A stretch of DNA of 64,000 bases, taken from positions 765,840-829,839 of the forward strand of contig KL647319.1 of NCBI GenBank assembly GCA_000727475.1, read 5' to 3'. Positions 48,201-58,835 of this stretch are shown here, one piece after another; the first letter of the stretch is position 1; each line of letters begins with the position of its first letter. The translations under genes and the position numbers were made by a program. Origin of the DNA: Sarcocystis neurona (taxonomy: Eukaryota; Apicomplexa; Conoidasida; Eucoccidiorida; Sarcocystidae). Under the pieces are notes generated by a model, which did not search any database, had not been told where the DNA came from, and saw only the letters and a program-made list of their open reading frames with translations.

Positions 48201-51200
48201 CGGCAGCCTTGCTTCGCCAGCGCCTGGAGCGAGAGACACGCGACGTGGTGCGGCAAAAGCAGCAACAGCAGCAGAAGGAAAAGGCGGTGGCGTCGGTATT
48301 CCGTCCTTCTTCCAGAAGTCCCTGCCAGCCGCGCTGCCTTGCTTCCCTTACGCGTTCCGTCCAGCACATGCAGCAGCAGCAGAGAGGCTGCGCAGCAGCA
48401 GCGGCAGCGCGGTGTCGTACCGCGCGGGCGGCCTCGACGGCAGCAGCAGCAGAGAGAGGATCCAGCAGGATTCTGCTTCACTTTTGCTGCTTCAGGAAAA
48501 TGTCCTGCGGCAGTGGCGGGCAGGAGAACCGCTGTCAGTAGTGCCACGCGCTTTCTATGAAGACGAAGAAGAAGACGAGGAGGGGCAGTCGCAGCGGGCA
48601 GCAGCGGCGGCTGCAGAAGAAGCAGCTGCAGCAGACGTTGCTGCTGCCGTGGCTGCTTGGTGTCTGGACAGCAACAGAGGAGCTTGTCTCCCGCTGAGCA
48701 GCAGTAGCAGCGGTGATACACCCGTCGTGAGTGTTGCAGCAAAATACTGCGGACAGAACTGCGCTGCGTATTGGCGTCTTGCTGCGTCTTTCCCTTGGCT
48801 CGCCCCGCATGCGGCTGCTGCGGTGCTGCAGCATGTGGGCTTTTTCGTCGCAGCCGCAGCTGCCGCTGCTCTGCCGCCTGCTCAGCTCGAGGCGCTGCTG
48901 CTGTCTCCTGGCCGGCCCGATGCGTTTCTCGCTGCTGCAGCAGAGAGGAAAGCAGCAGGTGCCGCCAGCAGCCGCAGCAGCAGGCCAACGTTTGAAGCAG
49001 CAGACGCGCTGCTCCTGCAGCGCCGCGCGCCGCATCTGCGGCTGCTGCTGCTGCAACAAGAGCAGCTGCTGCGCACCTGCTGCTTTCCATCGCACGAGGA
49101 GGACGGGGAGAGGGTGCAGCAGCAGGAGCAGCACCGGGGCTTTCTCGCTGAAGGGCTGCAGCAACAGCTGCAGCAAAACATACATAACAGCAGCCCTCGC
49201 AAGAGCCTCAGCAACGACGAATATCGAGAAAGCAGCAGCAGCAGGACGCAGACGCCACCGCTGGAGCTGGTGCTGCTCCGAAGGATTGTCAAGCCGATGC
49301 AGAAGCAGACAAGCCCGGGGTCATTGTGGGGTGCAGCAGAGAGAGTTACTGCTGTTGAGTCAGCAGCCGCACTAGTCAAGCAGCTGCAGCGTGTCCTGCT
49401 GCTGCACAACGCAGATGGTGGTACTGCTGACAGTCGTCCGAGCAGCAGCAACGGCAGCACGGCTAAGGATGTGGGGGTCGCCGGCGGCGGCGGAGACAGC
49501 AGCACCAGCGGCAACGACAACAGTACAGCTGAGCTGCTGCCATGGCTAGGCGCTCGTCTCACACAGCAGCAGCAGGGATACGTCCGCCAGGCGCTGCAGG
49601 GTCTGCAGGCAGCAGCGGAAGAGTTGAGAGAAGTTGCCTTTGTCGCACTCGCTGCTGATTTGTGCGCCAGTTCGTCGTTCGTAGGTGCCGTCCTGCAAGC
49701 AGTTGCCGAGAAATGCTGCGCGGCCCTGCAACAGCAGCACCAGAAACAGCAGCAGCATCTTTCTCTGCCCAGCGGCAGTGCGGGGATTGAGAGTGATGCG
49801 TCTCAGCAGCTGCGGGGCAAGAGCAGCTCTATCTCTTTTGCTGCTGCTGCTGGTGCTCCGCCGCCGGGTGCTGCAGCTGCAGCGACATTCGACAGCTTCG
49901 CTTGCTTCCCTGCAGCGGCAGCTGCAGCAGCAGGAGCAGGAGGGGCGAGCAGCTACAGGAAAGGAACGGATGGGAAGCGGGGCGCTGCTGCAGCTTCTCT
50001 TCTGCGTGCTGCGGGAGCGGGAGCGGCAACCTTCGTGAGGAGACAGGAGGAGTGGAAGCAGCAGCAGCAGCAGTGGAAAGATGTGGGCAAGGAGCGCAGC
50101 GCGTTGTGTTTTGCTGCTGCGGTACAGCGAGTGGTGCACGCGGAGCAGCAGCTGCTGCAGGACGTTGAGAGGAAGCTGCGCTACGCCGGAGGCGGCAGCA
50201 TTTCTTCTGCTGCGCTGCACATGGTGCGGAAGGCAATTCTCACTCGCCTCGTGCTTGACGGCATCGAAATTATTAGTGCTGCTCCGCTTCGTGCTGACGC
50301 CGCTGCGCTCCAGGGCCTCTGCCCCGCGGAACTCCTGGCGCTTGCTGAGCCGCTGCGGCAGCTCATCCGCACTGCAGCAGCCGCAGTAGTCACAGCACCA
50401 GCAGGGACAGCGGCAGGAGCAGCAGGGACAACATCAGCGGGTGCAGCCGGGACAGCAGTAGCAGGCGCACGTGTAGCAGCAGGCGCATGCGCAGCAGCGG
50501 GCGCACGCGCAGGAGCAGGAAGAAGTGAAGCAGGGGGTAGGGAGAAGTCGCAGGCGGCGTCTTCGCAGCACCGGCCATCGACAGAAGCTGTTGCCAATGT
50601 CGCAGCGGCAGTAGTAGAAGGCGTGGCGGGCACTGCAGCAGGAGAGGCAGCAGCAGGGAAACGAGCTGCTGCCGACGGAAGAGCGCGAGCAGCAGCAGCA
50701 GCAACACAGAGGAGTGGAGACTTGGTCGAGAAAAGCGCGGGTCTGTGGCTCGCTACGTTTCCGCTGCTTTCTCAGCAACATCACGCGGCCGAAGCAGCAG
50801 CGGGAGGGAGCCGAAAGCAGCAGGTCCCACAGCAGCAGTTTGCTGGCATGTATACAGGAAGGCAGCAGCAACCTCACGCTGACGAAAGGGGCGTAGGGGG
50901 AGAGACACGTGCAGGAGGCGCAGTGAGAAGCTACCGTTCCGAGAAGCCGCAGCAGCAGCGGCTTCAAGAGAAAGGAGAGGAGCAAGCAGCAGGAGTGTGG
51001 GGCATTTCTATCAAAGATTTTGACATGTTCACCGAAGCCATGGGTATGAACGCCGCTGAGGTGCTGCAGTGGGCAAAGCAGCAGCAGAAGCGTTTGCTCC
51101 TCCCTGCCAGTGAGCCTGCTGCTGGTACTGTGGCTGGCGCAGGACCGCACACGCAGCCGCTGCTGCAACAAGACCCGCAGCAGCAGCAGCAGGAACAGGC

Positions 51201-51642
51201 ACAGATGGCGCCTGTGTATAGCCTGCGAGTGTTAGCCAATGCAATACATCGCTTAGAAGCATCACAGCTGCTGCACAAAGGCAAAGCACTTGCGTTTGAG
51301 AGTCGCTTCTTCGAGCTGCAGACAAAGCATGCAACAGCAGCAGCAGGAGGAAGAGGTACAGGAGGAGGAGGAGCAGCAGCAGCAGCGAGGAACCGAGCAG
51401 CGGAACGAGAAAGAGGAGGACGAGCGGCAGCAACAGCAGCAGGAGCAGTCTTAGGAGGAGTAGAAGCGACTCCCCGCGCAGCACGACTACCAGCAGCAGC
51501 AGGTCCAGCAGCGGGCCGCGAAGGAGCAGCCGGAGAAGCAAATGCAACAGCAATGCTGCAACTGCAGCAGCAGCAGCAGCAACGAGGCAGGGACGTATCT
51601 GTGATACGTATGCATCCCCCTTCAACACCTGCGTTACTCTAA
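39573..51642 (+). CDS. VPS50: Syndetin / Vps50 homologue (EARP complex), HAAR-expanded
   Basis: Four exons: 39573-41978, 43476-43546, 44350-45127, 46030-51642, all junctions in phase (the second gives an Arg codon split AG|A). Motifs in syndetin order: EVLEWELQEVL with LSRVDEL; a coiled coil through VEVEIAACAQARREEL and REMGRELQQLQQQ; RECALLCMQQAREE|FLAG; RSQIEEALRV; AVACFIKILEVHMDLL with LLRWHEQL; LLEEENWQRLPVP; LWGAAERVTAVESAAALVKQ (the syndetin-C signature, LYGLAERVVATES in human); KAILTRLVLDGIEII; IKDFDMFTEAMGMNAAEVLQW. With Vps51-53, Vps50 forms EARP, tethering recycling endosomal vesicles. About 2,950 aa against about 960 in human; the excess is Ala/Gln/Ser runs between conserved blocks. 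The start ATG (39573) is the first in frame; an acceptor-like site at 39420 allows an extra 5' exon. Vps54 fits less well. Confidence 0.88.
42110..42460. repeat. (TA)n microsatellite block in Vps50 intron 1
   Basis: Alternating TA and GTATATAC arrays begin about 130 bp after the donor at 41979. No coding. Confidence 0.8.
42655..42905 (+). repeat. Four degenerate copies of a 60-75 bp repeat in Vps50 intron 1
   Basis: Each copy reads roughly TATAT-TGGGAAACAAGATTGCAGCA, then a variable stretch with GGCACCAGCAACAAGTATA. Copies start near 42679, 42752, 42812 and 42857. The array ends about 570 bp before the exon at 43476. Confidence 0.65.
43140..43475 (+). repeat. CTG/GCT tract ending at Vps50 acceptor 43475
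   Basis: CTG, GTT, GCC and GCT triplets end in ttgctgctgctgcag|GTG. The 71-nt exon that follows carries the VEVEIAACAQARREEL helix that fills the syndetin coiled coil. Poly-Ala and poly-Leu frames across the tract run out of phase with that exon. Confidence 0.8.
45490..45995 (+). repeat. CTG/GGTGCTG tract in Vps50 intron 3
   Basis: About 500 bp of CTG, GCTGGTGCTG and GTCGCTGGTGCTG units lie in intron 45128-46029, shortly before the acceptor gagcttgcag|TTTCTTGCC. The minus strand reads Gln/Ser/Ala frames of 115-424 codons; these are shadows, since the tract lies between two in-phase Vps50 exons. Confidence 0.75.
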
Positions 51643-51694
51643 TATCTTTGTTCACCGGCGCTATTACTCTTCAGAGGAAAAGAATGAGCCGACA

Positions 51695-54300
51695 TTACTG
51701 CATCAGGGTGCTGCTCAATGGCTCTGCCACGTCTGCGATCGACGACCCACTCGTGTAGCTGCTGTGGCTGTTCCACGGTCCTCGACCTCCCGGGGAACCG
51801 CGGCTAACGCTGCTGCTGCTGCTGTTGGCCGCATCCGCACAGAGACTGCTGTCTACGTCGCCAGTGCTGCTGCTATCTCCGTCGCCACTGCTGCTGCTGT
51901 CTCCGTTGCTACTGCTGCTGCTGCTGTTGCTGTCGCCGCTGCTGCTTCTGCTGCTGGTGCCATTAATGAGTCCGCTGTGCTGCTTCTGCTACACTGCTTC
52001 GGCTACGGTGCTCCACCTGAGCTGCTTCCGCTGCGCGGTTTCCACTGCAGCTGTTATTTTTTCCATTCCTGCTGCTGCTGTTGCCGCGGTTGCTACTGGT
52101 TCTGTCATTGCTGCTTCTCATGGCGCAGCAGCCCCCCCGCGTCCACGAGATGCACGTCGGCTTATGCGACAGCTCACGTGGACTGCTTGTACCTGTGTTC
52201 GCGTCTGCTGCTGCAGAAGATGCCACCTTGCTCTTTTGCCCTTGCTGCTGCTGCTGCATGCACGGTCCTACGAGCTGCGCGGAAATAACTACGCACCTTC
52301 CTGCAATGCTGCATTTTCCTCCCCTCACACGTCTCGCATACTTGTGTCTCGTCTCTGCTCGCTGTGCTGTTCGTGCTCTCTCCCATTGTCCTCCACTTTC
52401 TCCTCTCTTCTTCGTGTTCTTTGGTCTTTCATAGCTGAGACAAAAGCTGCCGCCATTGCAGCGCCTACCCAGCTGCTGCTAGGGGGGGGCGCTCGACGGC
52501 CTGCAAATATGCTGCCAACGTTGCGCGAGAGAGCCAGATACGCGGCTGCTGCTGCTGCTGCAATTCTTCCGAGCCGCCCGTTGCTCTGCTGTTATCGCCG
52601 CTCCTACATATCTGTACATGTCGCAGTGGAGACGCTGCAGCGCAACAGGGACGCTGCCTCGCTGCAGCTGCTGCTGACTCGCAGCAAACAGTAACAAACC
52701 ACCTACTTGACGAAAAATTACTATGTTGTGGCACACTGCACCCCAGGCGAGCTGCTGCTACCCCGGCATGCGTCGGCGTGGGCAACACACGAAAAGGGAA
52801 ACAAGCGCACGAGAGAACAGCTGGACCTGCTGCAGCGACGAAGCTTTCTCGTGCTGCTGCTCGCTCTGCCTCTCAGAGAAACACGTCACACCGTCTGCGT
52901 CCCTTGGCTACGACGCATATACACTAGCACTCGTATACAGTCTGCATCTCTACGTATAATATATATATATATACACACATGTATGCAATGGCGTACGCAG
53001 GTGTATGCAGCACTCGAAGAGTATATGAGAACATACTTACACATCTGTACACATATGAAGTGGTCTAGTATCTTCACAACACTCATATATATATATGTGT
53101 GTATGTGTTCAGCCCACATGGAGGACTAATGTGCTTGTATACGAAAAATTATCTGACTGCATATATGTGTAGACCCAAGCACACGGCTGGTGCACTCAAA
53201 GGCGAACCTTCTAATCACTTGATATGTGCTGCTTCAGACAGTAGAATGACGGAGAAAGAGGCGCGTTCCTAGCCGGCAACCTTCCACGCAGCTTTCGCTG
53301 CTTTGCATGTAAAGGGGCATGTTAGCGACAACGCACCCCCACTCCTCTTACCTCCTCTGGCGCCACTGCTGCTGCTGTTGTCGAAATGTGATGAGAGATG
53401 CGACCGGCTGCTGCAGTGCTGAGAGCGGCGTGGCGTACGGTCCTTTGCGTTGGGTGCTTCTCGCCTCCTGCTGGGGGAGCAGCAGCAGCAGCAGAGCTGG
53501 TAGCACTGCTTACTACATATGCTGCTGTTGCCGCTGCGATCACGCAGTGCCCCCTCTTGCTGCAGCAGCTGCTGCAGAGATCCTTGCGTATGCTGTTGCA
53601 TGTGCGAAAATTCTAACTACTGCTGCTGCTGCTGCTTCGAACAGCCTATACGCCAGTCCAGCTACGGCCTCTGCAGCGTCTCTCACGATCCTGCAGCTGG
53701 CTCTGCTGCCGTATCGACGTGTCTAGCTGCCTTTCCTGTTCGTGGTGCCGCACTCGTCCAGACGCCTGCTGCTGTAATGTTGGTCCTGACCCTCCTGCTC
53801 TCGCCATTGCTGCTGCCGTTACTGCTTCTGCCGCTGGTACGCCTGCTGCTGGTGCTGCGCCTCCTGTGCTGCTGCTACAACTGCTCCTACTGCGGCCACT
53901 GGGGCGCACGCCGCTGCTGCTCGTTCAACTCCAGCTGCTGCTGTGACACGCAAACGTCTGCAGCAGAGACCACAACAGTTGCCGCTCCTGCTGCGGAGGC
54001 AACACCGCCTGCGGGGCCGGTGCGACTGAACACGAACATTTTGACATCGGCTTCCCTAGCGCTGCAAAGCGACACCTGGCTTGTCAGAATAGCGCACTCA
54101 GAAGTGCTCCTGCTTGCTGCTGACGCTACGGTGATGACTACGGACAGCGCTGAGTCCTCTTCCGTCAGAAGTGAAGCTGCTGGCTTCGTTTTTTGGGTTG
54201 CTGCGTTTCGTCTGCTGCCAAGCTGGGTGCTGCATGTGGTCCTCAACTTGAACACATAATGAGTAGCGCTGTTGGTGCAGCAGCCCAGCCGCGGTTGTCA
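51695..54300 (-). CDS. Ser/Ala-rich unknown protein, multi-exon, convergent with Vps50
   Basis: The last exon is well supported: acceptor tgtag|CAG at 51988, then 97 codons with acidic Ser runs (SSSSGDGDSSSTGDVDSS) and a unique tail ending STLMQ and TAA at 51695. Upstream on the same strand, CAG-type tracts, a consensus donor (GAG|GTAAGA, near 53355) and an unusual-composition 122-codon frame (54255-53890, donor GCA|GTAGGAG) suggest more exons, but frames between 52000 and 53900 could not be chained. The first residues of the 54255 frame are basic and Ser/Thr-rich, so a targeting sequence is possible. No family recognised. A plus-strand reading of 53519-54259 is open too, but it would put CTG runs in exons as Leu/Cys and has no clear splice sites. 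Confidence 0.45.
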
Positions 54301-54369
54301 CCTCGGACAACACCTACACACACGTGTGTTTACATGCGCATACCTTGTCCATGTGCACACATATATGTA

Positions 54370-54370
<1 letters not shown>

Positions 54371-54402
<32 letters not shown>
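54371..54402. repeat. (CA)n microsatellite
   Basis: About 15 uninterrupted CA units, preceded and followed by TATA/CATA words. The surrounding 54260-54700 shows no gene. Confidence 0.9.
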
Positions 54403-54405
<3 letters not shown>

Positions 54406-54419
54406 AACACATCTACCTA

Positions 54420-57419
54420 AGTATACTGTCTATTCGATTACACATATACACATGTGTGTATATGTATACTTATGTGTACGTATGGACTAGTTTACTTCCG
54501 TCTGCATATTAACAGTGATTCAAGTATGAACCAAGCTATCACACACAGGCGTTAATAGCTTAAAGCGCTACTACGGAGGAACAAGTGCAGCAGACACGTA
54601 TGCGTACACCCTCACCTCCTCACGGGTGCAAATAGACGGTGTATAAGACGGCAGAAGCAAAGACTAGGTTTCTGACGAAGACTGACATCTGTGGATCGTT
54701 AACAGGAGAAACTGGCGCGCCGTTGGTATAGTTGCATGCTCAGTAGTTGTGGACATCAGCGTAAGGCGAGCTGCACGTGGAAGAAAGGCAGCTTGTGCTA
54801 CCCCCCAGGTAGAAGCGTTTGCCGCGTGTAATGCAGTGTGTGGCTGAAAACACGTCTCTGCTGTACTGCACGTAAGCACCCTCGCTTTGCTTCCGTAGCG
54901 GCACGCTTAGCACACCCGGGTCCGGTAGCCCCGTAGAGCGGCACCCGCAGCACGGCCGTGGGCAACACATGGAACGTGAGCGACGGAGACAAGCCGGCAC
55001 TGCAGAAGTCCTGCTATACCGACTGTTATCTGTAGCATTTGTTGGAATGTTTCGCAGCATGCACGACATCGCAGAGGCGGCTGTCGATAAGGACACGCCA
55101 ATACACGAAAAAGATAGCTGCTTGCATTTTCTGCCTGCACGCGCACGCTCTCAGGACGTACAGTATATCAAATATATAGAACATCTATACATAGTATACA
55201 CAAATATGTGAACTTCTCTTCTCTAACTGCCTGGCTCCACTGCTCGCCTTGACATTCCCCTGGGTGCACCTGTGTGGCTTCACCGCTTCCTGTTCAGTCT
55301 GACTCTTGCGGGGACTTTATGCGCACCCTCTCTCCACTGCGAGGCGCAAGCAACCCACGTGTGAAGTCCAGTTGTATTTCTGCATGCGCGTCGAACGCCT
55401 TGCATGAATGAATGCATATATCCTGTCCTTCCAAATTAATACGGCAGTTGGTGCAGAAGGTAGGAGACGCCTGTTGTGGCGGTACTGTTGGCGTATAAGC
55501 GCTGCATGTAGTGTGAAGCCCTGGAATTGCACGCAAGGTGGTGCCACGGCCACCTGTCCTCGAGGCGGTACTGTTGGCGTTTAAATGCCGCATGCAGCAT
55601 GATGCCCTGGAGCTGCATGCAGGGTGATGCCATGGCCGGAGAGCGCAAAACACGACAGCGGAGGATCTGCGTGAGGGACAGACACGAGCTTGCGATGCGC
55701 GCGCCTACAAGTCTGCAGGCGATGCTTGCTGCATGCTGCAAGGGTGCGTCGTTGTCTTTGTTGTGATGCATGTGCGTAGGTAGAACGTGGGCTTCCGGTT
55801 ATGCTAAAACACGTGTATGCCGCATGGGATCGGGATTGCGTCGAGACCGCCAGAGCTTTGCGTAGCTTTCTTCGGAAGCAGGGCAGATCAGATGTACCTC
55901 CAGTACTGTTCAAGTACACTACGTAGAATGCAAATGTGTTCATGCGAAGTCGCACGCGCAGGAAATCCGTCCACGCTTTCTGTTTGCCTGCTCTCTGTAG
56001 GCACATTTCACCACAAGAGAAAAGAAGACTTCCAAGGAGTGCGTCTCTCTTCTCAAGGCCAGCTTGCCTGTGCGTCCTTGGCTCATCTCTCTTCACCTGT
56101 GATGGAAAGCATCTTAGACAAACGTGTCACATTCTTTTGGTATCCGTTCGTTCTTTTTTTCAACGCAGCAGCGATGCTGCCATAGGACGATGGGATGACT
56201 TCTCTTCTGCAGCTTGATGACGGATCACTGACGCACGGCGCTTATTGTAATCGTACGCACCTCCTGCATCGGCGATGAGCGGTCGCGGCTAGCCCTGCTG
56301 CAGTGTGTGTTGCTGCTGTTGCTGCTGCTGTTGTTCGTGTTGCTGCTGCTCCTGCTGGTACCGTGTAGATGCAGTTGCGATTTACGCCTCTGATGCCGTC
56401 GGAGTTGCCGCGACTACTGCTGCGGCACCTTTGGTTGCTTCGCTTGCAGGTGCCAAGGAGAGAATGCATGCCACTTGCTCAGTCCTCCACTTCCTGCTGG
56501 TGTAGGTATAGCCACACCTGCGACCGACCCCCCGCTGTGAATTGCAGACTGGCAAAGAAAAATAGGCCTGCCCTTCCAAGCACTCTGGCAGGCGTAAAAC
56601 TTTTTTTCCATTCGCCGCAGACGCACTACTTAACAGCCGGAGGTTTACGCCCCTTGCACGCTACAGCGGGGCGCAGGCACACGTGCACGCCCGCGTCTCT
56701 TTCTTAGCGAAAATAGGAGCGTAGGCGCGTGTTTGCATCGCTGCACAGATATCTGGGTGTACTAGCTTCTAAAGCAACAATGCATGCGCAGCCACAGACC
56801 TATTCGTCTAGGCAGTTGTGGGGACGCATGCACAGGTGCTATTGGCTCGCCAGGTGCGCTCTGCATGCACACGCGATGATCCTCCGCACAGACACGCGTG
56901 TGGGTACTGTATTGTGCTGTGTGTTTCTGCACACAGTTCAGATATCTTGCATGCGCTCCTGCTCCTGTGAGTTTGTACCGTATAATTGTCCTCCAATTTC
57001 AGCGCATGCACTCATCATCTACGTGTGCTTATGCGTGTGGTATGAGGGCGTACGTCTACTGACATGCGCGGGCCGCGCGTCTCCCTGCTAAGCCCAGCGT
57101 GTCCCTGCATGCGGGCAGAACACCCTAATGTCGCAGCCGCGCATGCATGTATTTTGCAGATTGGCAAAGGTGCGCGTTCCGTGCGTGAAAAAGGAGGCAA
57201 CAAATCTGTACGTGCGCCCACGTAGTGAATTCCGCATGCACGCGGACCTGCTGCGCGTGACGCCGTCTGGTTTACATGCGTGTGAATGCCTGCCTGTCTT
57301 TCTACTCCACGTATGTTTTGTACACAGGCGTGCACCACTCCGGAGGCCGGCGTGAAATACGCCTCCCGCGCGCAGGCTTGACTACGCCCTGCACGTCTGC
57401 TTATTTGCCGTGTCCTTAC
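54420..57419. other. Repeat-poor 3 kb, no gene assigned
   Basis: Frames of 60-171 codons on both strands share no recognisable motif. GCATGC words are frequent. A short plus-strand CTG tract at 56299-56362 and an acceptor-like ttcgcttgcag near 56450 leave room for a small exon (through a gctg|gtgtag donor near 56501), but its frame is undetermined. The 86-bp duplication below lies inside. Confidence 0.45.
55478..55650. repeat. 86-bp tandem duplication
   Basis: Two copies start ggcggtactgttggcgt (55478 and 55564), share a ccctgga-ttgcacgca-type middle and end ccatggcc-like. Divergence is roughly one base in five. Confidence 0.7.
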
Positions 57420-58835
57420 AGGGTTAGTACTCTGCAGTGAGCATGTTGTTTTGGGCAGCTGCAGTATACCTGCTGCTGCTGTACTGCTGCGGCTGCGGTT
57501 TTTCTCTGCCGCTTCTGCTGCAGCGACAGGTGGCGGGTTTTTGTCGAATGGGGTCTCTTCACTGCACAAGGGACAACGCCAAAAAATGGCTGGCCGGTGA
57601 AAGGCGTGCATGCAGCAGGCAGCCGCACTCGAGAGCGACTGAAGTGCAGCCTGCAGCAGCAAACGGAAGGTGGTTTGCGTGAAGGGGGCAGCAATGATTG
57701 CTCGTGAAACTTGTGAGCGAGGGCTGTTGGCAAGTGTAGCAATCGTCTCTTCTGCATGCAACTAGCGCCGCGTGTTCGGCGCCCCTGTGGCAGCCCGCCC
57801 CAGAGTGCTAGGCACCAAGCAGCAGCACCCATGTTTTTTTGCCGGCACATGCGTCTGTGGTCGCACTTCACGAGCGTTTTCGCATGCAACGGTGGGCCTT
57901 CTTTGCACGCGCAGGAACGCGTGGGACAAGAAGAGCGCAGAACTTCGGTCCGTATGCGTCTGCATGCATCAGGACGGGGTAGGAAGTTCCACCCGCAGCT
58001 CCTTCCTCACCTACGGACAGTTTCTATAGGAACGGTCTTTAAAAATATTGGTGTGTACCGCTTGGCATGCAACAGCACAGAGTAGCATCTCATCGTCGCA
58101 GCGCAAGGTGATCCGCATGCGGCAGCCTGATATACCAGGAATTCATCATTTGGATATGCAGCTTGTAGCGGCAGGCAGCCATCCGCAGACGCCTGTCTAC
58201 TTTGGCGTGGGGTCCGGCATAGGAGAATACACAACTTCGCATGCAGCAGCACCAGCAGCAGCAACAGCAGGGAACACATGCATATGCAACACACATAATA
58301 CACCTAGAGGAAGACAGAGAGAGTCGCTCGCTTCTCTGCAAGCAGCAACAGCAGCAGCAGGTCGTTCTGGGCGGAGCACAGTGGCAGCGGACGTCTGTCT
58401 GCATGCACGCAGCCCACAAGGTGCGCCGCAGCAGCAGCGCGGTTTTGGCGCAGGGCGCATGCAGCAGCAGGAGCAGCAGGTCTGTCGCAGCGCGCAGTGA
58501 AGAAGAGTGTCTCCGCCGTCTTTTTCTCCCAAGGCACCAGCAGCAGCAGCGGCAGCAGCAGGAGCGGCCGCAGCAGCAAAGTAGGCATTCTGCATGCACC
58601 AGCACCAGAAAAGGGGAGACGATAAATTCTTGGCGTGCAGCCTTCAGGGAGAAGGAGAAAATACGTTCGCGTTACCCAGCCCAGCAGGTCGGACGCCGAA
58701 GGAAGGAGTGTCAAGGCCTGTATCAACAGAGAAGATTCAACGAAGCAGCTCCCCGTTGAAAAGAACGCATGCAGATCATGTGCTACATGCTCAGCAACTT
58801 CCACGAGGTCAGTCCCCGCTCTTCTTCAGAAGAGA
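57420..58835 (-). CDS. Two candidate minus-strand exons of an unknown gene
   Basis: Exon A, about 58835-58676, carries a balanced, non-repetitive sequence (EVAEHVAHDLHAFFSTG through LLPSASDLLGW) ending at a GG|GTAACG donor. Exon B, 57589-57420, has acceptor ccggccag and a good donor CCT|GTAAGGA; it encodes WRCPLCSEETPFDK, a CxxC pair suggestive of half a zinc site, then an Ala/Ser stretch. Between them the sense strand has CTG tracts (58600-58250), as in introns of the identified genes. Phases of A (0) and B (1) do not match directly, so another exon lies between or the model is wrong. Family unknown. A plus-strand Gln-rich frame (58241-58759) competes. Confidence 0.33.

Noticed and set aside
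47235..48239. 334-codon minus frame
   Set aside because: Antisense of Ala runs inside the last Vps50 exon.
39573..51642. Vps54 or an exocyst subunit instead of Vps50
   Set aside because: The LWGAAERVTAVES block and the RWHEQ segment fit the syndetin family order; Vps54 lacks them.
54371..54402. Telomere-like repeat
   Set aside because: It is a plain (CA)n microsatellite; no TTTAGGG-type units were seen anywhere in the window.
58241..58759. 172-codon plus Gln-rich frame as the main gene
   Set aside because: Three plus frames are open over the CAG run; the minus strand shows better unique exon text and splice sites. Kept as a competing option only.
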